Of a stretch of 64,000 nt of DNA, positions 44,791 to 53,473 are shown in pieces (the stretch's first letter is position 1; each line of letters begins with the position of its first letter). Origin of the DNA: Myxococcales bacterium (lineage in GTDB: Bacteria; Myxococcota_A; Polyangia; Polyangiales; Polyangiaceae); NCBI GenBank assembly GCA_016191785.1, contig JACPVJ010000111.1, positions 1 through 64,000 of the forward strand, in the 5' to 3' direction. Position numbers and translations under genes: made by a program. The notes beneath the pieces were generated by a model, which saw only the letters and a program-made list of their open reading frames with translations, was not told the DNA's origin and did no database searches.

Positions 44791-45663
44791 TCAGAACCCC
44801 GACAGCGCGAGGGTGCACAGGTCGGCGGGCACGTCGGGGTCGTCGGCGTCGAGCACTACGAACGCGACGCCCTCGGAGGCCAAGGCCAAGCCCTCGGCCT
44901 TGCCGGTGAACGGCTGCCCGCCCGGGCCGGTGATGGGCGTCGGCTCGCCCTCCCCGAGCACACCGATCGCGCTGCCGACCACCACGCCATCGCGATAGCT
45001 GTCCGGAGACGCCTCCGCGCTGGCGAGATAGAACAGGCGACCCTGGCTGCACGCCGCGTCGGTGAAGGTGAGCCGGACGCCCTCGAGCGTTCCGAGCTGA
45101 TGCACGCGCACGTCGCGAAGCAGAGGGGGTGGCGCGTCGGGACGCTCCAGGTGCGTGAGCAGCTCGGCGAGCGCCAGGCGCGCGGTCGAGCTGACGGGCT
45201 CGAGCCCGGCGCGAGGCGCACCGTTCCCACGTTGGAAGAGGACCAGATCCTCGCCGGACAGCGCCACCCCCTCGAGATTGAGCTCGCTCCCCGAAAACGC
45301 AGTTTCGTCCCGGAGCATCTGGTACAGGCGCGGCGCCGGACAGCGCGCGAAGCCCACGCCCGGCGTGATGCGGACGATCACCTCGCGACCCGAGGTCGAC
45401 CCCGATCCGAATGCCAAGAGCTCTCCGCCGCCGGCGACCAGCGCCTCGGTGTCGAGCTTCTGGGGCTTGGGATCCGGGGCATTTCCACCGAAAGAAGCCC
45501 ACTCGATGCGGCCCGACCGAGGCTCGATCACCGCCAGGCTGCGCGTGTCGTCCTGCACGACTGCCAGCCGTGGGCCCCACCACGCGAGGCCCGACCCGGC
45601 GCGCACGTGCTGACCGCGCGAGTCCACCAGCGGGCGTCGCTCGACGACACGCGCGGTGCGCAT
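44791..45663 (-). CDS. beta-propeller-like hypothetical protein
   Basis: This 290-residue protein reads as a beta-propeller: repeated short strands with GSGLAWWGPRLAVVQDDT, LDTEALVAGGGELLAFGSGS, LNLEGVALSGEDLVLFQRG, and GKAEGLALASEGVAFVVLDADDPDVPADLC. The pattern resembles the DUF6929/SdiA-regulated-like group, of unknown biochemical role. No clear signal peptide or lipobox is seen. Its ATG (45663) overlaps by one base the stop of the methyltransferase gene (TGATG), so the two are translationally linked. Its stop abuts that of the convergent ROK gene. Confidence 0.78.
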   Translation of the reverse strand: MRTARVVERRPLVDSRGQHVRAGSGLAWWGPRLAVVQDDTRSLAVIEPRSGRIEWASFGGNAPDPKPQKLDTEALVAGGGELLAFGSGSTSGREVIVRITPGVGFARCPAPRLYQMLRDETAFSGSELNLEGVALSGEDLVLFQRGNGAPRAGLEPVSSTARLALAELLTHLERPDAPPPLLRDVRVHQLGTLEGVRLTFTDAACSQGRLFYLASAEASPDSYRDGVVVGSAIGVLGEGEPTPITGPGGQPFTGKAEGLALASEGVAFVVLDADDPDVPADLCTLALSGF

Positions 45664-46319
45664 CAGAGCCGCCCGCTCACGGTCAAGTGCCGGTCGCTGA
45701 CCACGTCGAGCCGCAAGGCGCCGAGCCCCGCAGCCTCGAGCTGCGCCTCGATCTCGCCGGGCGTGAACGCCGCAAAGAGCGACGCCTCGAAGTCCCGCCG
45801 CAGGACCTCGGGCTCATCGCGAGCGTGCTCGTCGACCAAATGCGCGACGACCTCGGCGGACGCGGGTCGCATCAGATCCATGACGAAGACCCGCGTGCCG
45901 GGCCTGCTGGCCTGCTTCACCGCTGCCCAGAGCACGCCCGGATCGTGCAGATGGTGGAGCAAGCTGTTCGAGATCACCACGTCGTAATCGGCGTACGGCA
46001 CCGGGTCCCGCGAGAGCCGCGCCTCGGTCAACGTCACGCGTGCCTCGAGCCCCGCGCCCGCGATGCGCTCGCGCCCGTAGCGCAGCATCGCCGCGCTGCC
46101 GTCGACGCCGTCGATCGACAGCTCGGGACAGCGCCGCGCGAGCCGCAGCGTGACGTCGGCCGGACCGCACCCCAGGTCGAGCGCGCGCCCGCGAGGGGTC
46201 CCGAAGCGCTCGACGAACAGATCCACGAAGCGCTCGTGGGGAGCGGCGAACCCCGCTTCCGAGTAGGCGCGCGCCTGCGCGTCGTCATCCATCAGCTCGG
46301 GTTCGACGACTCGGTCCAT
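45663..46319 (-). CDS. class I SAM-dependent methyltransferase
   Basis: This 218-residue protein has the Rossmann methyltransferase motifs: I, ALDLGCGPADVTLRLA; II, IDGVDGSAAMLRYGRERI; the acidic residue of motif III in LTEARL; and post-motif VVISNSLLHHLHDP. The substrate is not evident. The start is ATG 46319; the open frame continues upstream but reads across the divergent small gene at 46377. It is followed by, and coupled to, the propeller gene at 44791. The methyltransferase is 57 bases from the divergent winged-helix gene. Confidence 0.9.
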   Translation of the reverse strand: MDRVVEPELMDDDAQARAYSEAGFAAPHERFVDLFVERFGTPRGRALDLGCGPADVTLRLARRCPELSIDGVDGSAAMLRYGRERIAGAGLEARVTLTEARLSRDPVPYADYDVVISNSLLHHLHDPGVLWAAVKQASRPGTRVFVMDLMRPASAEVVAHLVDEHARDEPEVLRRDFEASLFAAFTPGEIEAQLEAAGLGALRLDVVSDRHLTVSGRL

Positions 46320-46351
46320 GGTAGGCGGCAGCCTAGCCGGAAGCCGAAAAC

Positions 46352-46381
46352 TGGACAGGGTTTCAGTGCTGGTTGTATGAA
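46352..46381 (+). promoter_or_regulatory. possible promoter with inverted repeat over the start of the winged-helix gene
   Basis: TGGACA (46352-46357) and TATGAA (46376-46381) are separated by 18 bases and would place transcription at or near the ATG at 46389. The inverted arms GTGCTG (46366-46371) and CAGCAC (46382-46387) straddle the -10, a good position for self-repression by the encoded regulator. The elements are only fair matches to consensus. Confidence 0.35.
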
Positions 46382-46649
46382 CAGCACCATGAACCTCACG
46401 ACCTCTGAAACCCTCGTTTTGGTTGGACTTCTGGACCTGGCTCAGGTGGACCGGGCAGCCACGCTGATCCGTTTGATGGCGGAGACGGACCTGCCGCGAG
46501 CCTCGGTCGCCGCCGCCCTCGCGCGGCTCGACCGGGCTGGGCTGGCGGACCGCGAGCGCGTGCGGCTGACGTTGACGGGCCTCGCCCTGGCGCTGGCCGC
46601 GGCCCCGCGCGCGCGCCGGCTGCGACGCCCGCGAGTGCTCGCGGCGTGA
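46377..46649 (+). CDS. small winged-helix-like protein
   Basis: This 90-residue protein has one helix-turn-helix-type core (MNLTTSETLVLVGLLDLAQVDRAATLIRLMAETDLPRASVAAALARLDRAGLADRERVRLTLTG pattern read in parts: LPRASVAAALARLDRAGLA is the recognition region) and a basic C-terminus. It is probably a DNA-binding regulator like MarR/ArsR half-length proteins, perhaps of the methyltransferase pair it faces. There are two possible starts, ATG 46377 and ATG 46389; if the promoter at 46352-46381 is real, the second is the start and the mRNA is leaderless. The family is not certain. Confidence 0.6.
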   Translation: MNSTMNLTTSETLVLVGLLDLAQVDRAATLIRLMAETDLPRASVAAALARLDRAGLADRERVRLTLTGLALALAAAPRARRLRRPRVLAA

Positions 46650-46671
46650 GGCGCGTGTATCAACCGATCGC

Positions 46672-47679
46672 ATGAAAGCCATCGTCATCCGCGAGCCCGG
46701 TGGGCCCGAGGTGCTCTCGCTGCAAGAGGTGGCCGAGCCTTCGCTCGGCGCAGGGCAGATCACCCTCCAGGTCGGGGCGACGGCGCTCAATCGCGCCGAT
46801 CTACTCCAGCGCCGCGGCCTGTATCCGCCGCCCAAGGGCGAGAGCCCGCTGCTCGGGCTCGAGTGCGCGGGGGTCGTCGTGGCGCACGGTCCCGGCGCAA
46901 GCGGCCCGCCCGTCGGGACGCGCGTCATGGCTCTGCTGCCAGGCGGCGGCTACGCCGAGCGCGTGGTGGTCCCCGAGCGCCTGGCGCTTCCGATCCCCGA
47001 TGAGCTCGGCTTCGAGCAGGCGGCCGCGATCCCCGAGGCGTTCCTCACCGCGCAGGAAGCGCTCTTCACCCTGGGTCGGCTCGAAGCCGGGCAGACGGTG
47101 CTGGTCCACGCTGCCGCCGGCGGGGTGGGCTCGGCCGCGGTGCAGCTGGCGCACGCGCACGGCGCAAGAGTGGTGGCCACGGCGGGCAGCCGCGAGAAAC
47201 TGGAGCGGGTTCGGTCCCTCGGCGCCGACACGCTCGTCGACTACCAAACCGAGGACTTCGCCGAGGCCGTGAGCCAGGTCACCGAGGGCCAGGGGGCAGA
47301 CGTGGTGCTCGATTTCGTGGGCGGCGCGTACTTCGAGCGGCACATGCGCTGCCTGGCGGTTGGCGGGCGCCTGGTGGTGATCGGCCTCTTGGGCGGCGTG
47401 AGCGCCGACCTGAACCTGGCCCAGCTCTTGATGCGCCGGACGCAGATCTTGGGCCTGGTGATGCGCTCGCGATCGGTGGCGGACAAGGTCGCGATCAGCC
47501 AGACGTTTGCGCGAAACTGGCTTCCGCGCTTCGCCAGCGGCGCGCTCGCTCCGGTGGTCGACTCGGTCTTCCCGCTGGCCGACGCGCAGGGCGCGCACGA
47601 GCGCATGGAACGGAACGCGAATATCGGCAAGATCGTGCTGCGAGTTTCAGGCTCGAGCGCAGAGCGCCTCAGCGACTGA
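46672..47679 (+). CDS. NAD(P)H quinone oxidoreductase, zeta-crystallin/PIG3 type
   Basis: This 335-residue protein is a zinc-free medium-chain dehydrogenase of the quinone oxidoreductase group. It opens with MKAIVIREPGGPEVLSLQEV and has ALNRADLLQRRGLYPPPKGESPLLGLECAG, the nucleotide-binding loop VHAAAGGVGSAAVQLAHAHGARVVATAGS and LIGLLGGVSADLNLAQLLMRR, which is close to the human PIG3 (TP53I3) branch. It would reduce quinones with NADPH in the cytoplasm. The start is ATG 46672. It overlaps the convergent lipoprotein gene by 11 bases. Confidence 0.93.
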   Translation: MKAIVIREPGGPEVLSLQEVAEPSLGAGQITLQVGATALNRADLLQRRGLYPPPKGESPLLGLECAGVVVAHGPGASGPPVGTRVMALLPGGGYAERVVVPERLALPIPDELGFEQAAAIPEAFLTAQEALFTLGRLEAGQTVLVHAAAGGVGSAAVQLAHAHGARVVATAGSREKLERVRSLGADTLVDYQTEDFAEAVSQVTEGQGADVVLDFVGGAYFERHMRCLAVGGRLVVIGLLGGVSADLNLAQLLMRRTQILGLVMRSRSVADKVAISQTFARNWLPRFASGALAPVVDSVFPLADAQGAHERMERNANIGKIVLRVSGSSAERLSD

Positions 47680-48247
47680 AGACCCAGTTCTGGTAGCCCT
47701 TCACCACGATCCCGGTGGTGAACGCCGTCGAGTCGTCGAGCAAATGGGTGACGCGCAGGAACAGCGGGCCGAGACCGAGCTCGCCTTGGGGACCGTGGAC
47801 GCGATCGTCCACGTCGTAGGCCCACCCGCCCGCCAACCAGAACCCTTCGTCGAAGTACTGGCCCTCGAGGTAGACCGGTCCGAAGCCGGTGCCGGGGTTC
47901 GCGAGCGCCGTCCAGCCCAGGTTGAACCCCAGCGCGCGCGTCGGCAGCACGACGTCGTCGTCGCTGGTGTGACTCACGTCGCGCTCGCCGAAGTGCAGGC
48001 CGTACTCGGGGCCGAGCCCGTAAGCGAGGACCGCGTCCTGACCTCTCGGGTAGCCGACGCCCAGCGACGCGAGCCCGCCGAAGGTGAGCAGCACCATCCG
48101 CTCGCCGGGATCGCCGGGCTCTTCCACCACCCCCGGCGTGGGCTTCTCGGGGGGCGTTGCCGGATCGATGTGTCCGGGCGCGTTCACCGGGTGGTGGTGC
48201 ACCGAGCACCCCGCGCAAGCGACGAGCAGCGTGGCGAAGCGCCTCAT
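47669..48247 (-). CDS. small lipoprotein, beta-barrel-like
   Basis: This 192-residue lipoprotein (MRRFATLLVACAGC, lipobox CAGC) has a short Pro-rich stretch and then regular beta strands with many aromatic residues (LLTFGGLASLGVGYPRG, YGLGPEYGLHFGE, LGFNLGWTALANPGTGFGP, FWLAGGWAYDVDD, LGPLFLRVTHLLDDSTAFTTGIVVKGYQNWVFSR), ending in a Phe/Trp-rich strand. This could be a small outer-membrane barrel or a lipocalin-like domain. The family is not recognised. Its ATG overlaps the stop of the membrane gene upstream (ATGA), and its stop region overlaps the quinone oxidoreductase gene. Confidence 0.72.
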   Translation of the reverse strand: MRRFATLLVACAGCSVHHHPVNAPGHIDPATPPEKPTPGVVEEPGDPGERMVLLTFGGLASLGVGYPRGQDAVLAYGLGPEYGLHFGERDVSHTSDDDVVLPTRALGFNLGWTALANPGTGFGPVYLEGQYFDEGFWLAGGWAYDVDDRVHGPQGELGLGPLFLRVTHLLDDSTAFTTGIVVKGYQNWVFSR

Positions 48248-49218
48248 GGTCCCGCTCCGGCGTCGGGCTCGGCCATCACCAGCGGTGCAGGGGCAGGCGG
48301 CGCGGGCGCGTGAGCGCGCTCGTGGCGATGGGGCGCGTCGAACACGTGCCGCATCGAGACGCGCAGGGTCTCGGTGAGCTGGCCGTTGAAGCGCAGGGTC
48401 AGGGTCAGCGTGCCGGTGCGGTGGCCTTCGTTCCACCGGGCCTGGTTGTCGAAGACGAACGGCACGTACAGATGGCGATCGTCGTGCCCGAGCTCGACCG
48501 GCGCGCCGCGCTCGGCCGCGACTTTCCAGCGGTCGATGTCGACGGTTGCGGACACGACCTCGACCGTGCAGGCGCCGGACTGGACCTTCCGCGCGGCAAC
48601 GCTGAGCCCGATCCCCTCTTTGCCCGACTTCGAGATCCACGGCTCGACGCGCGCGCACCCCAGGCGGCGCGCCCCCAGCGTCTCGAGCCTCCACTCGGGA
48701 TAGGCGCGGTGAACCGGCGGGCGCGAGGTCGCTGCGCAGCCGAGCGAGGTCGCCATCACCGCCACGAGCCGGGTGCGCAGGCGCGCGGGAGCCGGCTCGC
48801 GCCGCAGCCAGAGCGCCGCCGCCGCGACCATGGGCAGGGCGACCAGATCGGTCGGATCGAGCAGCATCGGTCCCCACGTTGCCAAGACGACCGCGTTGGT
48901 CCCGGGGTGGAGCTTGACCGCCGCGAACCCCACCGCGGTCAGCGCGGCGCTGGCCAGCGCCAGTCGCTGGCGCGACGCCGACGAGCCCACGCGGAGGACC
49001 ACGAACAAGAAGACCGGGAACAAGAACAGACCGGCGAAGTCGCTGAGCTTGCCGGTCAGTGCGCCGGGCAACAGGCCGGCCCCTTTCAGCAGGTGATCGT
49101 TGAGGGCGAGCACGGCCAGCGCCAGCACCGGCGCGGGCCGACACAGCTCGCTGCCGAGCGACGGGAATGGGCGAGTGAACCTCAAGGCTCCGACCAGAAC
49201 GGGACGGCGGCGATGCAT
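48244..49218 (-). CDS. membrane protein of unknown function
   Basis: This 324-residue protein has about five hydrophobic segments in the first half (VLALAVLALNDHLLKG, LSDFAGLFLFPVFLFVVLRV, ALASAALTAVGFAAV, LVALPMVAAAALWL, LVAVMATSLGCAATS) and then a soluble beta-rich domain of about 150 residues facing outside (VEPWISKSGKEGIGLSVAARKVQSGACTVEVVSATVDIDRW). No family is recognised. ATG 49218 starts it. It is coupled by ATGA to the lipoprotein at 47669 and preceded on the same strand by the gene at 49232. Confidence 0.72.
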   Translation of the reverse strand: MHRRRPVLVGALRFTRPFPSLGSELCRPAPVLALAVLALNDHLLKGAGLLPGALTGKLSDFAGLFLFPVFLFVVLRVGSSASRQRLALASAALTAVGFAAVKLHPGTNAVVLATWGPMLLDPTDLVALPMVAAAALWLRREPAPARLRTRLVAVMATSLGCAATSRPPVHRAYPEWRLETLGARRLGCARVEPWISKSGKEGIGLSVAARKVQSGACTVEVVSATVDIDRWKVAAERGAPVELGHDDRHLYVPFVFDNQARWNEGHRTGTLTLTLRFNGQLTETLRVSMRHVFDAPHRHERAHAPAPPAPAPLVMAEPDAGAGP

Positions 49219-49231
49219 CTTACGCTCGCGC

Positions 49232-50224
49232 CTAGCGAAACCTGGCCACCATGCCCACGCTCGCAGACCAGGTCACGGCCGGCACCTCGTGGACCACCAC
49301 CTCGGGCTTTTCCAGCACGAACTCGTGACGAGTGAACGGAAAACCCAGCGCCCCCTCGAGCCCGAAAGCGAGCCCGGGATCGGGCAAGAGCTCTAGCCGG
49401 GCCAGGACGTGCCCCGCCAGCCACGGCTCATCGGCGCTCTTCGGCTCCACGATGCGTTCGCCCGCCTTGCCCGCGGCCCGCACCAGCCCCACCTCGGCCC
49501 CTGCGCAGGGCACGAGCGCCAGGCTCGCGCCCGGCTCCAGCCGAACCGGGCACGCCGAGAGCCGCGCCGCGTAGAGTGAGAACTCGGCGATGCCCGAGTC
49601 CACGCGCGCCGGGCCGGTGTCCGAGAAGCGGAGCGAGATCCGGGCGGCGTGGGAGTGGTGCAGCACCTCGCCGACCGCGGCCACCGCCGGCGCGAGCTTC
49701 GGTGCGAAGCCCTGGTCGACGCCGACCGACGCCCCGAACCCGAACACGAAGTCGGGCAGGGCGCGCGCGGCGCGCGGTGGCGGCGCGGAGTGCCGCGGGG
49801 GCTTGGGGGCGGCGGGGAGCTTGGGCGCTTCTCGGAGCGGGGCCGGGGCCGGGGCCTCGTCCTTCGCGACGCGAGCCTCGATGGCGAGCGCGGTGACGAG
49901 CGCGATGGCGCTCACCGCCTCGCTGCAGCTCGCGCCGGTCACTTCCCGCGACGCCCGCGTGCCGTCCTGGTCGGTGAAGTCGAGGGTGGCCACCGTGCCG
50001 GGGTCGCCCTGGGTGACCTTCACGCGATACGTGCGCGCCAGGTCCGTCGACCCGGCGATGCGACCCCGATCGAGCCGCGTCTCGACCTCGTGCTGGAACT
50101 CGGCTGCGCTCGGGCACCCCTCGGGGGCGTCGAGCTCGAGCCGCACCGAGACGTCCTCGGCCACGGCGCGGCCCACCCATCCCAGGGTGGCAGCGAGCAC
50201 CAAGAGCGGCGCGGGCCGGCGCAT
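49232..50224 (-). CDS. secreted protein of unknown function, barrel-like
   Basis: This 330-residue protein has a signal peptide from ATG 50224 (MRRPAPLLVLAATLGWVGRAVAE). The next 120 residues form a small domain common in Polyangia secreted proteins (VSVRLELDAPEGCPSAAEFQHEVETRL to SREVTGASCSEAVSAIALVTALAI), then an Ala/Pro linker, then a beta-barrel-like region (FVFGFGASVGVDQGF to VTWSASVGMVARFR). Function is unknown. The frame is open to 50284, but that would run into the divergent ABC gene. The two soluble domains with their cysteines fit an envelope location. Confidence 0.78.
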   Translation of the reverse strand: MRRPAPLLVLAATLGWVGRAVAEDVSVRLELDAPEGCPSAAEFQHEVETRLDRGRIAGSTDLARTYRVKVTQGDPGTVATLDFTDQDGTRASREVTGASCSEAVSAIALVTALAIEARVAKDEAPAPAPLREAPKLPAAPKPPRHSAPPPRAARALPDFVFGFGASVGVDQGFAPKLAPAVAAVGEVLHHSHAARISLRFSDTGPARVDSGIAEFSLYAARLSACPVRLEPGASLALVPCAGAEVGLVRAAGKAGERIVEPKSADEPWLAGHVLARLELLPDPGLAFGLEGALGFPFTRHEFVLEKPEVVVHEVPAVTWSASVGMVARFR

Positions 50225-50282
50225 CGCCGCGAGGCTCGCACCGGCAGAGCGCGGTCGCAACCAGTGGTATACGGCGGTGGCC

Positions 50283-51209
50283 ATGAGCCCGGTCGTCGAG
50301 GCCTCCGCCCTCGAGAAGCGTTACGCGGATTTCGTCGCGGTCGCGGGCATCGACTTCCGGATCGAGAAGGGCGAGTGCTTCGGGTTTCTTGGGCCGAACG
50401 GCGCCGGCAAGACCAGCACCATGCGCATGCTCCAGTCGGTCAGCTTGCCGAGCGCGGGTCAGCTCCGCGTGCTCGGCATGGATCCGCTGCACGACGGCAA
50501 GCGCATCCGGACGCGGCTCGGCGTGTGCCCTCAGGCCGACAATCTGGACCCCGATCTGCCGGTGCTGGACAACCTCTTGGTCTACGGCAGCTACTTCCCC
50601 CAGGCGCGCGCGCTGACCGCTCGCCGAGCCGACGAGCTGCTCGACTTCGTCGCGCTGGGTGACAAACGGGACCACGCGATCCCCGAGCTCTCGGGCGGCA
50701 TGAAGCGGAGGTTGGTGATCGCCCGCGCGCTGATCAACGACCCCGAGCTCTTGCTGCTCGACGAGCCGACCACCGGGCTCGACCCTCAGGCGCGGCACTT
50801 GATCTGGACCAAGCTGCGCGAGCTGCGGGCCCGGGGCGTGACGATGGTGCTCACGACCCACTACATGGACGAGGCCGAGCGGCTCTGCGACCGCCTGGTG
50901 ATCATGGATCACGGCAAGGTCCTGGCCGAAGACACGCCCCGCGCGCTGATCGAGACCCACGTCGGGCACGAGGTGTTCGAGCTCGGCGCCACCGCGGCCG
51001 AGTCCCGGGACTTTCTCGCTGGGGTCGAGCTCTGCGGCGCGGTCCACGAGCACACCGGCGACCTCTTGGTGGTGTTTCTGACCAAGAAGCACGACCTGTC
51101 GGAGCGCCTGATCGAGCGGGCCCGCCAGGCAGGCGCGCGTTACCTGTTGCGAAACGCCTCGCTGGAAGACGTGTTCTTGAAGCTGACGGGCCGGGAGCTG
51201 GAAGAGTGA
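50283..51209 (+). CDS. ABC transporter ATP-binding protein, NodI/DrrA type
   Basis: This 308-residue ATPase of an ABC exporter has Walker A GPNGAGKTST, the Q-loop PQADNLD, signature LSGGMKRRL, Walker B LLLLDEPTTGLDP and the switch His in TTHYMDEAERLCD. The length and C-terminal helical domain with RNASLEDVFLKLTGRELEE are typical of the NodI/DrrA/multidrug class. It works with the permease encoded next (GTGA overlap at 51206-51209). The ATG is at 50283. The substrate could be a lipid, oligosaccharide or drug. Confidence 0.95.
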   Translation: MSPVVEASALEKRYADFVAVAGIDFRIEKGECFGFLGPNGAGKTSTMRMLQSVSLPSAGQLRVLGMDPLHDGKRIRTRLGVCPQADNLDPDLPVLDNLLVYGSYFPQARALTARRADELLDFVALGDKRDHAIPELSGGMKRRLVIARALINDPELLLLDEPTTGLDPQARHLIWTKLRELRARGVTMVLTTHYMDEAERLCDRLVIMDHGKVLAEDTPRALIETHVGHEVFELGATAAESRDFLAGVELCGAVHEHTGDLLVVFLTKKHDLSERLIERARQAGARYLLRNASLEDVFLKLTGRELEE

Positions 51210-51979
51210 GCGCCGAGACGTCTTTCTTCCATGGTGCCGCGCGGGTCGCGGGGCGGAACCTGACGGTGTGGCGGCGCTACGCGGCAGCCAGCGCCCTCGG
51301 CAATTTCGGCGAGCCGCTGCTCTATTTGATCGCGCTCGGCTACGGCCTCGGGCGCGTCGTCCCGCCGATCGACGGCCTGAGCTATCCCGAGTTCCTCGCC
51401 CCGGCCCTGATCGTCTCGACGGTGATGTACACCGCCACTTTCGAAGGAACCTTCGGCGCCTACACCCGACTGACGACCCAGGGGACCTTCGACGCCATCC
51501 TCGCGACGCCGGTGACCGTCTCCGAGATCGTGGCCGGCGAGATCCTGTGGGGCGGGCTCAAGAGCGCGTTCGGTGCCACGGTCGTGCTGACGGTGGTGAG
51601 GGCGTTCGGGCTGGTCCCTTCTTGGCTCGCGCTCGGCGTCGTGCCGCTGGGCTTCCTCGCGGGCGCCATGTTCTACGCCATGGCGTTGTGCATGACGGCC
51701 CTCTCCAAGAGCTACGAGTTCTTCAACTACTACTTCACGCTGGTGGTCGCGCCGATGTACCTGTTCAGCGGCGTGTTCTTCCCGCTCGAGGGCGCCCCGC
51801 CCTGGGCGCACCGACTCGCGCAGGTGCTCCCCCTGACCCACGTGGTCGCGGTGTCGCGCGGCCTGGTGCGAGGCCAGCCCACCTGGAGCACCCTGGGGCA
51901 CGCCGCGGTCGTGCTCGGTTGCGCCGCGGCGGCGATGGCCGTGGCGGCCCGCCTCCTCCGGCGCCGCCTGCAGATCTGA
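51206..51979 (+). CDS. ABC-2 type permease, NodJ-like
   Basis: This 257-residue inner-membrane protein is the permease for the ATPase just upstream. It has six hydrophobic segments and the ABC-2 motif region (YEFFNYYFTLVVAPMYLFSGVFFPLEGAPPWAHRLAQVLPLTHVV), as in NodJ and daunorubicin-resistance permeases. It starts with GTG 51206, overlapping the ATPase gene by four bases (GTGA). The exported compound is unknown. Confidence 0.93.
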   Translation: MSAETSFFHGAARVAGRNLTVWRRYAAASALGNFGEPLLYLIALGYGLGRVVPPIDGLSYPEFLAPALIVSTVMYTATFEGTFGAYTRLTTQGTFDAILATPVTVSEIVAGEILWGGLKSAFGATVVLTVVRAFGLVPSWLALGVVPLGFLAGAMFYAMALCMTALSKSYEFFNYYFTLVVAPMYLFSGVFFPLEGAPPWAHRLAQVLPLTHVVAVSRGLVRGQPTWSTLGHAAVVLGCAAAAMAVAARLLRRRLQI

Positions 51980-52043
51980 GCAGTTTCGGCGAGTTACGTG
52001 CCTGAGTGATCAGAACCCGGGGCCGCGGGGATTAGACTTCGAC

Positions 52044-52652
52044 GTGCACACCGGCGTGAGCCCCATCGAGCGACCCCTAGCGTCGGAGCCCCCGCTGCCG
52101 GTGGCTTCTTCGGGTGAGCGCGCCCGCTTCCCCGCGGCACCCGCGCGCTTGGAAGGCTTGGTCAAGCGCGAGCTTCGGCCAGTCTGGCGACTGCTCCGCC
52201 GCGTGGGTTTGTCCGAGGCCGAGGCCGACGACGCGACCCAGCAGGTGTTCATCGTCGCCTCGCGCCGCATGTCGGAGATCGATCCGGCGCGCGAGCGCGC
52301 GTTCCTGTTCTCGACGGCCCTGCACATCGGGCGACGCGCACACCGCTCGCGGGCCCGCCGGCGCGAGGACGAAGACGACGAGCTGGTCAGCCGGCGCGAT
52401 TCGGTTCCGGGGCTCGACGAGTTGCTCGACCAAAAGCGCGCGCGAGCGCTGCTCGACGAGTTGCTCGCCGCGATGAGCGACGACCTGCGCGTGGTATTCG
52501 TACTCTACGAGATCGAAGAGCTGACCATGGCCGAGATCGCCCAGGTGCTCGAGCTGCCACCCGGCACGGTGGCCTCGCGCTTGCGACGGGCGCGCACCGA
52601 CTTCCAGAGCGGCGTGGCCCGCCTCGAAAAGACCCCAGGAGGACCGCGATGA
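52044..52652 (+). CDS. ECF-type RNA polymerase sigma factor
   Basis: This 202-residue sigma-70 family factor has region 2 (LVKRELRPVWRLLRRVGLSEAEADDATQQVFIVASRR) and region 4 (RVVFVLYEIEELTMAEIAQVLELPPGTVASRLRRARTDF) with a normal helix-turn-helix. The first 30 residues are a low-complexity Pro-rich extension. The start is GTG 52044. The next gene starts within its stop codon (ATGA overlap at 52649-52652) with ribosome site AGGAGG inside this gene, so the two proteins are made together, as in sigma/anti-sigma pairs. Confidence 0.92.
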   Translation: MHTGVSPIERPLASEPPLPVASSGERARFPAAPARLEGLVKRELRPVWRLLRRVGLSEAEADDATQQVFIVASRRMSEIDPARERAFLFSTALHIGRRAHRSRARRREDEDDELVSRRDSVPGLDELLDQKRARALLDELLAAMSDDLRVVFVLYEIEELTMAEIAQVLELPPGTVASRLRRARTDFQSGVARLEKTPGGPR

Positions 52653-53404
52653 CCGACCCCGAGCGATTGTTGGACTCCGACGGCGCCGGGCTGTCAGCCG
52701 CCCTCTTGCGCGCCGGGCGCGAGGAAGGGCCTTCGGAGAAGCTCTTGTCGGACACCCTGCTCGCGGTCGGCGTCGGCGCGGCCGTGGCCGGCGCGGGCGC
52801 AGCGGCCTCGGCCCTGGCGGCGGGCTCGAGCGGCGCGATGCTGAAGGCCGGCGGCACCACCAGCCTGACCACCCTCGCGATCAAGTGGCTCGGCATCGGC
52901 GCGGTCGGCGGCGTGGTGACCGTCGGCGCTGCCGTCGGCGTGGAAGACCGCATGCATGCGGCTCCCGCGCCCCAGCTGGCGGTGGTCGCCCCGCCGGCCT
53001 CGGTCGAGCCGCGGGCGGCCGCGCCGAAGCCCTCGCCGGGCCCCGCGCTCGCGGAGCCCGAGCCACAGGTCGCCGCGCCGACTACGCCGCCGCCCAGCGC
53101 GCCGTCGATCAAACCCGCCGTGCCGTCCATCGCCGAAGAGACGCGCGCCATCGATCAGGCGCGGCGCGAGCTCTCGGCGGGGAACGCCAGCGGCGCGCTC
53201 GGCACTCTCGACACCTACGACCGCTTGCCGGGCCCTCACCGCTTGCAGCAAGAAGCCCTGCTGCTCCGGATGGACGCTCTGGTGAAGGCGGGCAACGCCG
53301 GCGCCGCCCGCGTCGTCGCCAAGAGCTTGCTCGATCAGAGCCCGAGCGGCCCCCACGCGGCCCGCGCGCGACAGGTGGTGGGCAGCGTCGCGCAGAAAGA
53401 GTGA
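52649..53404 (+). CDS. membrane protein coupled to ECF sigma factor, probable anti-sigma
   Basis: This 251-residue protein starts with a helical cytoplasmic stretch (PERLLDSDGAGLSAALLRAGREEGPSEKLLSDTLLAVGVGAAVAGAG), has one hydrophobic helix near 78-98 (AIKWLGIGAVGGVVTVGAAVGV), then an Ala/Pro-rich linker and TPR-like helices (RAIDQARRELSAGNASGALGTLDTYDRLPGPHRLQQEALLLRMDALVKAGNAGAARVVAKSLLDQSP). The layout, and its ATGA overlap with the sigma factor, point to a membrane anti-sigma or co-sensor, though no HXXXCXXC zinc motif is seen. ATG 52649 is the start. Confidence 0.78.
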   Translation: MTDPERLLDSDGAGLSAALLRAGREEGPSEKLLSDTLLAVGVGAAVAGAGAAASALAAGSSGAMLKAGGTTSLTTLAIKWLGIGAVGGVVTVGAAVGVEDRMHAAPAPQLAVVAPPASVEPRAAAPKPSPGPALAEPEPQVAAPTTPPPSAPSIKPAVPSIAEETRAIDQARRELSAGNASGALGTLDTYDRLPGPHRLQQEALLLRMDALVKAGNAGAARVVAKSLLDQSPSGPHAARARQVVGSVAQKE

Positions 53405-53473
53405 TCAAACTGCCCACATGCGGGGATGAGCTGGGTGAGGCGTCGCCATCGCGGCCCCACGAGGAGGACTTCA

